Shown one piece after another: positions 1 to 8,602 of a DNA stretch of 64,000 bases (its first letter is position 1; each line of letters starts with the position of its first letter). Both the position numbers and the translations under genes were made by a program. The stretch is from Bin87 sp034421995 (GTDB lineage: Bacteria > Chloroflexota > Dehalococcoidia > Lucifugimonadales > UBA3495): NCBI GenBank assembly GCA_034421995.1, contig DAOUJY010000077.1, positions 1 to 64,000 of the forward strand, read 5' to 3'. The notes under the pieces were generated by a model. That model saw only the letters and a list, made by a program, of their open reading frames with translations. It searched no databases and had not been told where the DNA came from.

Positions 1-1
1 G

Positions 2-2719
2 CGGAACATTCCGGTGCAGAACGGGCGGGCGGAATACACGGTGCGCCGGCTGTCCGAGGGAGTGCGGCACGCCTTCACCGTGCTGACCGGCAACGATTTC
101 ATCGACAGCGGCGGCGGCGTCCGCAGCGAATTCTTCTGGCCCAGCAACCCCCGTTGGCAGTTTTTGGATGGGCGAAGTACCCTCCCGCTGGGCATGACCC
201 TGCCCACCGGGGAATGCCCGGCGGCATTCCCAACTTGGCCTCCGCATCCGTATCTGCCGGGCATTGCCGTCCGCGTGGGGGACAATCCGGGCGAGGCGGT
301 GATCTCCTGGGACCCCATGCCAGCGACCCACTACCGCATCGGCTACGTGAACATGGAGGTGGATTACCACCTGGCCAAGGCCAGCTGCACGGGCGAATGG
401 ATTGATGCCTTTGTCTATACCGACGTGAACGCGCGGAACATTCCGGTGCAGCAGAACGGGCGGGCGGAATACACGGTGCGCCGGCTGTCCCCGGGAGCGC
501 GGCACGCCTTCACCGTGCTGACCAGCAACGAGTTCATCGACAGTGGCGGCGGCGGCAGCGTCCGCAGCCAATTCTTCTGGCCCAGCAACCCCCGTTGGAA
601 GTTTTTGCCGGGGCGGAATACCCTGCCGACGGGCATTACCCTGCCCACCGGGGAATGCGCCGGCTCAGCTGCCACCGACCGGGCCGCGCTCATTGCGTTC
701 TACAACGCCACCGACGGCCCGAACTGGACTAACAACCGCAACTGGCTGAGCGACGCTCCTATCGGCGCATGGCATGGCGTCACTACTAATCCGAATGGCC
801 GTGTCATCAGGTTGGACCTTTTGGGGGAGAACCGGTTGACGGGCGCGATACCGCCGGAACTGGGCCGCCTCACCAACCTGAGGTCCTTGCGGCTGTTCGA
901 CAACCAGCAGTTGACGGGCCCAATACCGCCGGAACTGGGCAATCTCACCAGATTGGAGGAGTTGGACCTCGGCTGGAACCGGTTGACGGGGGCGATACCG
1001 CCGGAACTGGGCCGCCTCGTCAACCTGGAGCAGTTGCGCCTCGGCCGCAACCAGTTGACGGGGGCGATACCACCGGAACTGAGCACCCTCACCAACCTGA
1101 CGAGTTTGGGCCTCAGCAACAACCGGTTGACGGGGGCGATACCGCCGGAACTGGGCCGCCTCACCAACCTGGAGGATTTGAGCCTCAGCAGCAACCAGTT
1201 GACGGGGGCGATACCGCCGGAACTGGGCAACCTCACCAACCTGGAGTATTTGATCCTCTACAGCAACCAGTTGACGGGAGCGATACCGCCGGAACTGGGC
1301 GGCCTCTCCAACCTGACGTGGTTGGACCTCGGCAGCAACCGGTTGACGGGCACGATACCGCCGGAACTGGGCAACCTCACCAACTTGGAGTTTTTAGGGA
1401 TCAGCCGCAACCAGTTGACGGGGGCGATACCGCCGGAACTGGGTGGCCTCACCAACTTGGAAAGGTTGAGACTCAGCGGCAACTGGTTGACGGGCGCGAT
1501 ACCGCCGGAAGTGGGCAGCCTTCCCAACCTGAAGAATTTGTACCTCGACGGCAACCAATTGACGGGATGCGTACCATCAGATTGGCGCTATGTTTTTTTC
1601 AATGATTTGGCAGACCTGGGAATGCCATTCTGCGACCCGGCGCCCACGACGTTGCCACCCACCGACCGGGCGGCGCTGGTCGCCTTCTACCACGCTATGG
1701 GCGGTCCCGGCTGGCAGACCAAGTATAACTGGCGGACCAACTATAACTGGCTGAGCGACGCTCCTCTTGGCTTTTGGCACGGAGTCAAGGTGGACCGCAA
1801 TGGTCGTGTCATCAAGTTGGGAGAAGAGGGGAGCATCGTGTGGAACGAGATGACGGGCGCGATACCGCCGGAACTGGGCAGCCTCACTAACCTGGAGGAG
1901 TTGCACCTCGGCAGCAGCCGGTTGACGGACGCGATACGGCCGGAATCGGGCAACTTGGCGGGCGCGACACCGCCGAGACCGGAACTGGGCAACCTGACGG
2001 GCCCAATACCCCCGGAACTGGGCAACCTCACCAACCTGGAGCATTTGGACCTCCGGGGCAACCTGACAGGCGCGATACCGCCGGAACTGGGCCGCCTCGC
2101 CAACCTGAAGAGTATGAACCTCTACGGCAACCAGTTGACGGGGGCGATACCGCCGGAACTGGGCGGCCTCACCAACCTGGAGGATTTGCGCCTCGGCCGC
2201 AACCGGTTGACGGGGGCGATACCGCCGGAACTGAGCGGCCTCGCCAACCTGAAGGAGTTGCACCTCTACGCCAACCGGTTGACGGGGGCGATACCGCCGG
2301 AACTGGGCAGCCTCACCAACCTGGAGAAGTTGAGCCTCGCCGACAACCGGTTGACGGGGGCGATACCGCCGGAACTGGGCCGCCTCGCCAACCTGGAGAG
2401 TTTGAACCTCCGCATCAACCGGCTGACGGGGGCGATACCGCCGGAACTGGGCAACCTCGCCAACCTGGAGTATTTGGACCTCTACAGCAATCGGTTGACG
2501 GAGACGATACCGCCGGAACTGGGCAACCTCACCAACTTGGAGTATTTGGGCCTCGCCGACAACCGGTTGACGGGGGCGATACCGCCGGAACTGGGCAACC
2601 TCACCAACCTGTGGGGTTTGCACCTCTGGGGCAACCGATTCACCGGGTGCATACCAGCCGTTTGGCGTGATGCTGGCATATATCGCCTGTCATTGCCGGA
2701 TCTGCCGTTTTGCGACTAG
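2..2719 (+). CDS. Leucine-rich repeat surface protein (5' end outside window)
   Basis: The reading frame is open to the left edge, and the first in-window codons (RNIP) match the residues before an internal copy of the same repeat, so the gene starts upstream and the GTG at 14 is not the true start. Two fibronectin-like modules (about residues 1-75 and 85-215 of the visible part) precede two leucine-rich repeat blocks. Each block opens with a DRAALxAFY/GPxW/NWLSDAP cap, as in plant LRR receptor N-caps, followed by about ten 24-residue repeats built on LTGAIPPELGxLTNLExLxL, and ends in PFCD. The repeats are also 72-bp DNA repeats. One repeat in block 2 (about 1921-2060) is scrambled (AIRPESGNLAGATPPRPE), suggesting recombination or slippage. 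Such proteins are usually secreted or surface-exposed and bind proteins. No membrane anchor is visible at the C terminus. The ligand is unknown. Confidence 0.85.
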   Translation, partial: RNIPVQNGRAEYTVRRLSEGVRHAFTVLTGNDFIDSGGGVRSEFFWPSNPRWQFLDGRSTLPLGMTLPTGECPAAFPTWPPHPYLPGIAVRVGDNPGEAVISWDPMPATHYRIGYVNMEVDYHLAKASCTGEWIDAFVYTDVNARNIPVQQNGRAEYTVRRLSPGARHAFTVLTSNEFIDSGGGGSVRSQFFWPSNPRWKFLPGRNTLPTGITLPTGECAGSAATDRAALIAFYNATDGPNWTNNRNWLSDAPIGAWHGVTTNPNGRVIRLDLLGENRLTGAIPPELGRLTNLRSLRLFDNQQLTGPIPPELGNLTRLEELDLGWNRLTGAIPPELGRLVNLEQLRLGRNQLTGAIPPELSTLTNLTSLGLSNNRLTGAIPPELGRLTNLEDLSLSSNQLTGAIPPELGNLTNLEYLILYSNQLTGAIPPELGGLSNLTWLDLGSNRLTGTIPPELGNLTNLEFLGISRNQLTGAIPPELGGLTNLERLRLSGNWLTGAIPPEVGSLPNLKNLYLDGNQLTGCVPSDWRYVFFNDLADLGMPFCDPAPTTLPPTDRAALVAFYHAMGGPGWQTKYNWRTNYNWLSDAPLGFWHGVKVDRNGRVIKLGEEGSIVWNEMTGAIPPELGSLTNLEELHLGSSRLTDAIRPESGNLAGATPPRPELGNLTGPIPPELGNLTNLEHLDLRGNLTGAIPPELGRLANLKSMNLYGNQLTGAIPPELGGLTNLEDLRLGRNRLTGAIPPELSGLANLKELHLYANRLTGAIPPELGSLTNLEKLSLADNRLTGAIPPELGRLANLESLNLRINRLTGAIPPELGNLANLEYLDLYSNRLTETIPPELGNLTNLEYLGLADNRLTGAIPPELGNLTNLWGLHLWGNRFTGCIPAVWRDAGIYRLSLPDLPFCD

Positions 2720-2800
2720 CCGGTCATTCCAACCCCCTGTCCTCTGGACTTGCGCCCGCTTGAGGAGGGTGGGAATTACGAAGTGAAGTTTAATGACGAA

Positions 2801-2902
2801 ATGAAATTTGAGGAAATCGAAGAATGCCTCGGCATGACTGCCCGGTTTCGTGACGCCCTGACCGTTGCCGGGGGCAGCGCTGCAAGGCAGCAAGGCAACT
2901 GA
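2801..2902 (+). CDS. Possible small ORF upstream of the toxin-antitoxin pair
   Basis: A 33-codon frame (MKFEEIEECLGMTARF...) begins at ATG 2801, with a possible in-frame GTG at 2783, and stops 2 bases before the ATG of the antitoxin. The tight spacing and acidic, helical-looking N-terminus would fit a leader peptide or small protein. It has no recognisable domain and no convincing Shine-Dalgarno sequence, so it may be chance. Confidence 0.22.
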   Translation: MKFEEIEECLGMTARFRDALTVAGGSAARQQGN

Positions 2903-2904
2903 CT

Positions 2905-3579
2905 ATGCTTGCAACAGACAAACCACCCTTGTCCGAAAACCCCGCTGCTCGCAAGACTGAGCGCTTCGCGGGGATATACTCCGTTGCATTGGCCGCGCGT
3001 CTGGTTCGGCTTCCGTTGCGGCACGCTCGCAGCTACGCCCGGCAGCGTGACCGTGACGGCAAGCCATGGGGTAAGCAATCCTGCCGTCGTGAATACTACC
3101 TGAACTTCCGCGACCTGATGGAACTCCGCGTTGCCTGGGCCTTGCACAAGAGCGGGATGCAATGGCGCGAAGTTTGCCAATTCGCGCGCCATGATGCAGA
3201 AAAGTTAGGCGACAAAGGGCATGTCCTGTCGCATCGCCTCTTCCTGAGCCGGGAACATCATCGGCTCAAACACTACGCGGCAGAGCTGGCTGCTACCGTA
3301 GAGTACGACGAGCAAGGCGTGCCGGTAAAATGGAGCATTTCCCGGGAATGGGAAATTGCCGACGAGGACGCCGTCGTCATAATTGCCCCAGGTCGGTCTT
3401 TCGGATACCCGGTACTGGCCAGGTGCTACGTGCCAACCTACATACTGCACGATGCCTTGCTCGCGGAAGACGGAGACTATCGCACCGTCGCTGACGACTA
3501 TGAGGTGAGCGCTGCCCAAGTCCGGCTGGGCTACCGCTTCGAAACCATGCTCTGGGGAGACGATGCTTTATCTGCTTGA
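2905..3579 (+). CDS. VapB45-like antitoxin (DUF433 C-terminal domain)
   Basis: A 224-residue protein. The N-terminal part looks like a MerR-like DNA-binding region (YSVALAARLVRLP followed by LNFRDLMELRVAWAL). The C-terminal part (about residues 165-215) has the DUF433 pattern: PVLARCYVPTYIL, then a helix pair in which DYEVSAAQVRLGYRFE resembles the family's YxxSxxxVxxAxxFE motif. DUF433 proteins are helix-turn-helix antitoxins. The stop overlaps the next gene by 17 bases, the usual antitoxin-toxin coupling. It probably neutralises the downstream PIN-like protein and autoregulates the operon. The family call rests on motif recognition only. Confidence 0.7.
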   Translation: MLATDKPPLSENPAARKTERFAGIYSVALAARLVRLPLRHARSYARQRDRDGKPWGKQSCRREYYLNFRDLMELRVAWALHKSGMQWREVCQFARHDAEKLGDKGHVLSHRLFLSREHHRLKHYAAELAATVEYDEQGVPVKWSISREWEIADEDAVVIIAPGRSFGYPVLARCYVPTYILHDALLAEDGDYRTVADDYEVSAAQVRLGYRFETMLWGDDALSA

Positions 3580-3958
3580 TGAAGGCTGGCCGTCTTCTTT
3601 TGCCGGAGAATTGAATCAACTATTCTACCCCGAACACGACCGCCCAGTCGTACAGCATATTCGAGACTTGATCGCCCTGGGTGTTGACGATCTTGACTGG
3701 ATGGCCGAATTAGAGCGCCGAATTGAAATCTACAACGAGGAATGGACTGTCATTACACGGGACAGACTGAAAATACACGGTCGGGCTATGTCCGCCAGTC
3801 CGCTCAAATTCGCCATCCTGGTGGACTTGCGATGGGCTAACGCACGCAAGCCTGATCTGTGGAGAACCCTCTGCCAACATTGGCCGCTACTTCAAAATCA
3901 CGCCGAGTCTTCGCTATCCAACGTATTTCGCCTATCATACGGTGGCGAAATATCGTAG
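3563..3958 (+). CDS. VapC45-like PIN-domain toxin
   Basis: A 131-residue protein beginning MLYLLDEGWP, where the early Asp-Glu is the first acidic position of PIN-like RNases. LGVDDLDWMAELE and WTVITRDRL match the later core elements of the VapC45-type PIN-like fold (predicted ribonuclease). It overlaps the DUF433 antitoxin gene by 17 bases. Together they form a type II toxin-antitoxin operon. The C-terminal half (WRTLCQHWPLL) is typical of the same family. Targets cannot be inferred. After it, 3959-4059 holds no gene. Confidence 0.7.
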   Translation: MLYLLDEGWPSSFAGELNQLFYPEHDRPVVQHIRDLIALGVDDLDWMAELERRIEIYNEEWTVITRDRLKIHGRAMSASPLKFAILVDLRWANARKPDLWRTLCQHWPLLQNHAESSLSNVFRLSYGGEIS

Positions 3959-4059
3959 TGATGCGCCGTCGGTCCACCTAAAATAAATAAACTTCCAGAT
4001 CACCTACTCAATCCCCGGTGACTGCGACAACCAAACGCCTAATCCCAGGAGGAAACCAA

Positions 4060-6351
4060 ATGACCACCACCGCCCAGCCCGAACAGCAATATCGCGTTAT
4101 CGGCACCCGACCGGTGCGACACGACGGCGTGGACAAGGTTACCGGAGCGGCGCGATACGGCGCGGACATCAACCTGCCGGGGATGCTCCACGCCCGCATC
4201 CTGCGCAGCCCCCACAGCCACGCCCGCATCCGCAGCATCGACACCAGCAAGGCCGAGGCCATGCCCGGCGTCGTCGCCGTGGCCACCGCCGCCGACTTCC
4301 CCATCATCGAGAACCGGATGATCGACTTCGCCGAGGTCCAAGGCAACGCCCGGATGATCGCCGAAAACCTGCTGGCCAAGGACAAGGTCCTGTACGTCGG
4401 CCATGCCGTGGCCGCCATCTGCGCCACCAGCCCCCACATTGCAATGGAGGCCATGGAACTGGTGGAGGTGGATTACGAGGTCCTGCCCACCGTGCTCACC
4501 TGGCGCGAGGCCATGGCCGAAAACGCCCCGCTGCTCCACGACGACATGACCACCTACTTCCGCCTGGAACGGTTTGCCCGCGGTGACGATACTGGCGTCA
4601 AGAGCAACGTCGCCGGACACATCCAGCACAAGGTCGGCGACGTCGAGCAGGGTTTTGCCGAGGCCGACATAATTATCGAGCGCGAGTTCGAGACGCAGAC
4701 CGTGCACCAGGGCTACATCGAGCCCCACGTGTCCACTGCCATGTGGTCCGCCGACGGTCGCGTCACCGTCTGGACCAGCACCCAGGGCATCTTCAACGTT
4801 CGCGCGCAGACTGCCGCCATCATCGGCGTCCCCGAAGGTCAGGTGAAGATTGTGCCCATGGAAATCGGCGGCGGATTCGGCGCCAAGGGCATTACCTACA
4901 CCGATCCGGTGGCCGCGGTCCTGTCCAAGAAAACGGGCAAACCGGTCAAGGTCGCCATGGATCGCACCGACGTCTTCATCGGCAGCGGCCCCGCATCTGC
5001 AACTTTCATGCGCTGCAAGATGGGCGTCAAGAACGACGGCACCATGGTCGCCGGCCAGCTCTACATGGTCTATGAAGCCGGCGCGTACCCCGGCTCTCCC
5101 GTGGGTGGCGGCGCCCTCACCGGCTTTGGCCCCTACAAGATGGATCACATGCTGGTGGACGGCTACGACGTGGTTTGCAACAAGCAGAAGGTGCAGGCCT
5201 ACCGCGCCCCCGGCCAGCCCCAGGTCGCTTTCGCCGTGGAAGCCGTGGTTGACGAACTGGCCGAAATGCTCGGCAGGGATCCCATGGAACTCCGCATCCA
5301 GAACGCCGTCCAGGAAGGCGACCGGATGCCCAACGGCGTGCCTCACCGCGTATTCGGTTGCCGCGAGCTGGAAGAGGCCATGCTCAACAGCGACCACAAC
5401 CGGACGCCGTTGGAAGGCCCCAACCGCGGCCGCGGCATCGCCGTCGGATTCCGTTGGCAGGCCGGCCAGGCATCATCGGCCACCATCAACGTCAACTCCA
5501 ACGGCACCCTCAACCTCATCACCGGCTCCGTTGACATCGGCGGCACGCGCACGGCCGTCGCCATGCAGGTCGCCGAAACCCTCGGCATCGACGTTGACCA
5601 GATCGCCCCCACCGTGGTTGACACCGACACCGTTGGCTGGACTGCCTCCACCGGCGGCAGTCGCATCGCCTTCGACACCGGCCTGGCCGCCATCGCCGCG
5701 GCCGAGGACCTGCGCGACCAGATGGCCCGGCGCTGCGCCATGGTCTGGGAGGTCGAGCCGGAACAGGTCGAGTTCGCCGACGGCGTGTTCACCTGCACCG
5801 CCAACGAAGAGCGCATGACCATCGCCGACGCTGCCAGCCGCATGATGCGCACCGGCGGCCCGCTCACGGCGTCGGCCTCCGCCACCTCCACCGGCGTCGG
5901 CCCCATCTTCGCCGGCAACATCATCGACGTTGAGGTGGACCCCGAAACCGGCAAGGTGGACGTCCTGCGCTGCACGGCGTTCATCGACTCTGGCACCTCG
6001 GTCCACCCCAGCTACGTCGAGGGCCAGATGCAGGGAGGGACGATGCAGGGCATCGGTTGGGCGCTCTCGGAGGACTACACCTACGCCGACGACGGTCGGA
6101 TGCTCAACTCGACCTTCCTGGACTACCGGATGCCCACCGCGCTCGATATGCCGATGATCGACACGGTGGTCATCGAAGTCCCCAACCCGCGCCATCCCTA
6201 CGGTTTGCGCGGCGTCGGCGAGGCCCCCATCATCCCGCCGTTGGCCGCGTTGCACAACGCCGTCTATCACGCCACCGGCGTCCGCGTGAACAAGCTCCCG
6301 CTGTCGCCCACGGCGGTGTTGGAGGCTTTGCAGGAGGCTAACGGGCAGTAG
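4060..6351 (+). CDS. Xanthine dehydrogenase-family molybdopterin-binding subunit
   Basis: A 763-residue large subunit of the molybdenum hydroxylase family, which hydroxylates aldehydes, purines or N-heterocycles at a Mo-pterin centre. Seen: GGGFGAK near residue 270, QAYRAPG near 379, and the catalytic-type Glu in GVGEAP at about 721. The QAYRAPG loop differs from both the AYxCSFR (form I) and AYRGAGR (form II) signatures of CO dehydrogenase, so it is probably not CoxL. ATG 4060 was chosen over the in-frame GTG 4018 because AGGAGG lies 7 bases upstream. No iron-sulfur or FAD subunit is encoded within reach, which is unusual; those subunits must be elsewhere or replaced. A strong hairpin follows the stop. 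Substrate unknown. Confidence 0.9.
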   Translation: MTTTAQPEQQYRVIGTRPVRHDGVDKVTGAARYGADINLPGMLHARILRSPHSHARIRSIDTSKAEAMPGVVAVATAADFPIIENRMIDFAEVQGNARMIAENLLAKDKVLYVGHAVAAICATSPHIAMEAMELVEVDYEVLPTVLTWREAMAENAPLLHDDMTTYFRLERFARGDDTGVKSNVAGHIQHKVGDVEQGFAEADIIIEREFETQTVHQGYIEPHVSTAMWSADGRVTVWTSTQGIFNVRAQTAAIIGVPEGQVKIVPMEIGGGFGAKGITYTDPVAAVLSKKTGKPVKVAMDRTDVFIGSGPASATFMRCKMGVKNDGTMVAGQLYMVYEAGAYPGSPVGGGALTGFGPYKMDHMLVDGYDVVCNKQKVQAYRAPGQPQVAFAVEAVVDELAEMLGRDPMELRIQNAVQEGDRMPNGVPHRVFGCRELEEAMLNSDHNRTPLEGPNRGRGIAVGFRWQAGQASSATINVNSNGTLNLITGSVDIGGTRTAVAMQVAETLGIDVDQIAPTVVDTDTVGWTASTGGSRIAFDTGLAAIAAAEDLRDQMARRCAMVWEVEPEQVEFADGVFTCTANEERMTIADAASRMMRTGGPLTASASATSTGVGPIFAGNIIDVEVDPETGKVDVLRCTAFIDSGTSVHPSYVEGQMQGGTMQGIGWALSEDYTYADDGRMLNSTFLDYRMPTALDMPMIDTVVIEVPNPRHPYGLRGVGEAPIIPPLAALHNAVYHATGVRVNKLPLSPTAVLEALQEANGQ

Positions 6352-6359
6352 CCACGAGC

Positions 6360-6384
6360 AGGGGCGGGTTTGAAACCCGCCCCT
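6360..6384 (+). terminator. Perfect hairpin after the molybdenum hydroxylase gene
   Basis: Two perfect 12-base arms (AGGGGCGGGTTT and its complement) separated by one G begin 8 bases after the stop codon. There is no long T run, so it could be an imperfect intrinsic terminator or an extragenic palindrome that stabilises the mRNA end. It is similar in style, though not sequence, to the palindromes at 35999, 52186 and 59093. Confidence 0.55.
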
Positions 6385-6437
6385 AGCCACCAGCGTTATG
6401 ACTATGCAAGACAAAGACCGTAATGACGGAAGGTCTC

Positions 6438-6617
6438 ATGAGCCTGACAACCTTTTACATCGCCATGCTTGCAACACAGATTGTTCCGCTGGTTCTTGCA
6501 GTTGGAGCGCTGGTGTGGATGGTTTGGTACTTCCGATCAATTGACCGCCGGGACCGCGTTCCGTCGCAGCCATCAGCAACTGATGCTGAAGTTGGTCAAC
6601 CATTCCCACCGGGATAA
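6438..6617 (+). CDS. Small single-pass membrane protein
   Basis: A 59-residue protein with one membrane span (about residues 8-30: IVPLVLAVGALVWMVWYF) and a short charged, proline-containing tail. The start at ATG 6438 is preferred over ATG 6423 because GGAAGG precedes it. No family is recognised. It stands alone between the hydroxylase gene and a convergent operon. Confidence 0.45.
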   Translation: MSLTTFYIAMLATQIVPLVLAVGALVWMVWYFRSIDRRDRVPSQPSATDAEVGQPFPPG

Positions 6618-6677
6618 TGGGCAGGCCATGTTCACATTGCCACCGGAACCGGAGGCGAGGCCAGCCCCCGCTGACGA

Positions 6678-7220
6678 CTAGGAACGCGCCTCCAGCACCT
6701 CGGTCAGCATCAGAAAGTTGGCCTGCAATTCCGGAGCCAGGGTGGTTCCGCCTCTGGACAGCATCAGCAAAAGCCGGACCTGGGCAGCCAAGTCTGCGGC
6801 CAGTTTGCGTTTCGCCTCGGCCACGGTGTCCGCCGCCACGGGGACGCGCAGACCGTGTAACGGCAGAGCATTTCGCGACTCTCCGGCCCAGTACTGATCC
6901 AGGCTATCTATGATGACTATGGGTATGTCCTTGGACACCACGAACGGAGCCTCGGGGGGGCTGTCCTCAGCCGTCAGCACGTCGGCAAAAGCCCGGGTAA
7001 CGTCGCTATGGTTGATGTGAAAGGTTGCGGCGTTGGGCTGACTGGTGGAAGTGCTCCGCCACGTCCAGTCTTCGGGCAACGCGGTGTTCGCGTTGGGGAT
7101 GACATCGACCGGGAGGGAGATGTCCTCGCCTAGCGGGCGCCCCTCGCCGACGGGATCATCCGTATTCCGCAAGCCGAAGCGCTGCCCGGCTGGTTCACCG
7201 TTTGGGTCGGGAGTAGTCAT
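6678..7220 (-). CDS. Hypothetical protein, second gene of DUF3467-like operon
   Basis: A 180-residue soluble protein without signal peptide or recognised domain. The N-terminal 60 residues are Pro/Asn/Thr rich and probably disordered. The middle holds a beta-rich stretch (APFVVSKDIPIVIIDSLDQYW) and the C-terminal half is helical (VAEAKRKLAADLAAQVRLLLML). It begins 18 bases downstream of the DUF3467-like gene on the same strand, so the two are probably co-transcribed and may work together. Function unknown. Confidence 0.6.
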   Translation of the reverse strand: MTTPDPNGEPAGQRFGLRNTDDPVGEGRPLGEDISLPVDVIPNANTALPEDWTWRSTSTSQPNAATFHINHSDVTRAFADVLTAEDSPPEAPFVVSKDIPIVIIDSLDQYWAGESRNALPLHGLRVPVAADTVAEAKRKLAADLAAQVRLLLMLSRGGTTLAPELQANFLMLTEVLEARS

Positions 7221-7238
7221 ACCGTGCCCCTCGGTCGG

Positions 7239-7643
7239 TCAGTGGGAATGCCCGTCGGCGTCAATTTCCCACGCGGCGTACACCTGCTCCGGCAGGGTGA
7301 TGGGACCGACGGCTTCCTCATATTCCCGCACGTGTTTGGCCGCCAGGACCGCAATGGCCTTCATCATTTGGGGACTGACCTTGATGCGGGCGCGCAGGAT
7401 CGGCTCCCGTTCCTCAACCTGCTCGCCGAAGAAGAGGACGGCGGAATACAGGCTGCTGAAGATGTGGAAGGAGTCGCTGTAGAAGGTGATCGGATCCAGA
7501 GAGCTGGGCGCTTCGACAGCGGCCGCCGCCGGCGCGGTGGCGGTGTTGACGTTCAACGACGCGATGTCGCCGGGATTAACGTAGCTATCTTCCTGGGGCG
7601 GCTTGTCTTCCGGTGGCACGTAGGGGCGTTGGATGATGGGCAT
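7239..7643 (-). CDS. DUF3467-like protein
   Basis: A 134-residue protein. The first 55 residues are low complexity (Pro, Ala, Thr). The C-terminal part follows the DUF3467 layout: FYSDSFHIFSS, then RARIKVSPQMMKAIAVLAAKHVREYEEAVGPI, where the SP, YE and GPI positions are the usual conserved ones. These proteins are small and of unknown function. ATG 7643 was chosen over 7664 because GGAGG lies 4 bases upstream. A TATAAT box lies 60 bases upstream on the same strand. It heads a two-gene operon. Confidence 0.6.
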   Translation of the reverse strand: MPIIQRPYVPPEDKPPQEDSYVNPGDIASLNVNTATAPAAAAVEAPSSLDPITFYSDSFHIFSSLYSAVLFFGEQVEEREPILRARIKVSPQMMKAIAVLAAKHVREYEEAVGPITLPEQVYAAWEIDADGHSH

Positions 7644-7702
7644 AAGACCTCCGGCCCCAACCACATGACAAGCGCAGCGGGGCGATGCGGCAGTTGGCGG
7701 CC

Positions 7703-7708
7703 ATTATA
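7703..7708 (-). promoter_or_regulatory. -10 box for the DUF3467-like operon
   Basis: A perfect TATAAT on the minus strand, 59 bases before the ATG at 7643. No good -35 is visible. Confidence 0.35.
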
Positions 7709-7714
7709 GCGGGT

Positions 7715-8569
7715 TTAGGGGGCGTGTGCGGCCAGAAATTCCGCGGCGGCTGCGTAATTCCTGGCTCCGCTGCGGCGGATCGGCGGAACAATGTAGCAGT
7801 CCGTTGCTCCGGCACCGCGCAACCCCTCCCACACCTGCAAGGCAATGTCCACGCCGGAGCGTCCGGTAGCCAGGTCTTCGGTCACCCATTGCGGGACTCT
7901 GGCAAAGGACACGCCGTCCGGTTCCATCAGCCCTACGCCGTAGAACACCGGCACCGCGGGTCCGGGGACCATGCTGGCGAAAGCGTCGGCGAACCGAACG
8001 ACGTCCGTTGGATCGTACACCGGCTGCGTGATCAGGAAATCCGCTCCGGCCGTTACCTTGCGCGCGGCCAAATGCGCTTCCCGTTCGATCCCGCGCCCGA
8101 GATCCACCGTGGCCCCGATGCAGAAATCGGTAGGAGCTCGCAACGGCCTCTCCCGGTGATCGACTCCCGAGTTCAGATTTGCGATGGCGGCGATGAACTC
8201 GGTGGCCCGGTAATCGTTGACCGGGGCAGCCGTGTCCCGCGGCCCAAAGGGATCGCCGGCCACGACGATTACATTCTCCAGCCCCAGCGCCTGCCCTCCC
8301 AGGAGCAGTGATTCCAATGCCAGCCGATTCATGTCCCGCGTCGCCAACGTGAAGATCGGCTCCGCGCCGTAACGGTCCCGCAGGACCGCCGCCGTAACCA
8401 CCGAGTTGACGCGCGCGGCGCGTCCCGGATTGTAGGCGACGGATATGAAATCGGCCTGTGCCGGCGGTTCCGGCAGGTCCGGCGCGCGTCCGGAACGGGG
8501 TGGCGAATAGTCGCAGATGTATGCGGGTTGCCCGGTTGCCGCGCTGCTTCGTTCTACAACCTTGGCCAT
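7715..8569 (-). CDS. Methylenetetrahydrofolate reductase-like protein
   Basis: A 284-residue TIM-barrel protein of the MetF family, which reduces 5,10-methylene-tetrahydrofolate to 5-methyl-tetrahydrofolate using a flavin. Seen: TLATRDMNRLALES (folate/flavin region), VIVVAGDPFGPRD, and the hallmark AGADFLITQPVYD near residue 190. Length fits. It lies 33 bases downstream of the MqnA-like gene and is probably co-transcribed. The N-terminal TMExxPP stretch of classical MetF is weakly kept (ICDYSPPRSG), so this may be one of the divergent paralogues common in Chloroflexota and Actinobacteria, not the housekeeping MetF. Confidence 0.8.
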   Translation of the reverse strand: MAKVVERSSAATGQPAYICDYSPPRSGRAPDLPEPPAQADFISVAYNPGRAARVNSVVTAAVLRDRYGAEPIFTLATRDMNRLALESLLLGGQALGLENVIVVAGDPFGPRDTAAPVNDYRATEFIAAIANLNSGVDHRERPLRAPTDFCIGATVDLGRGIEREAHLAARKVTAGADFLITQPVYDPTDVVRFADAFASMVPGPAVPVFYGVGLMEPDGVSFARVPQWVTEDLATGRSGVDIALQVWEGLRGAGATDCYIVPPIRRSGARNYAAAAEFLAAHAP

Positions 8570-8602
8570 CCGACGGGTTCGCGGGCGTAGCGGAGGGCGT
8601 GG

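Noticed and set aside
1577..2623. A 348-codon minus-strand frame with repeated sequence
   Set aside because: Mirror of the LRR DNA repeats; the 72-bp repetition keeps the antisense frame open.
810..2660. CRISPR-like regular repeats
   Set aside because: The 72-bp period is coding and continuous, with no unique spacers between repeats; it is the LRR array.
4039..5397. A 452-codon minus-strand frame
   Set aside because: Antisense shadow of the molybdenum hydroxylase gene.
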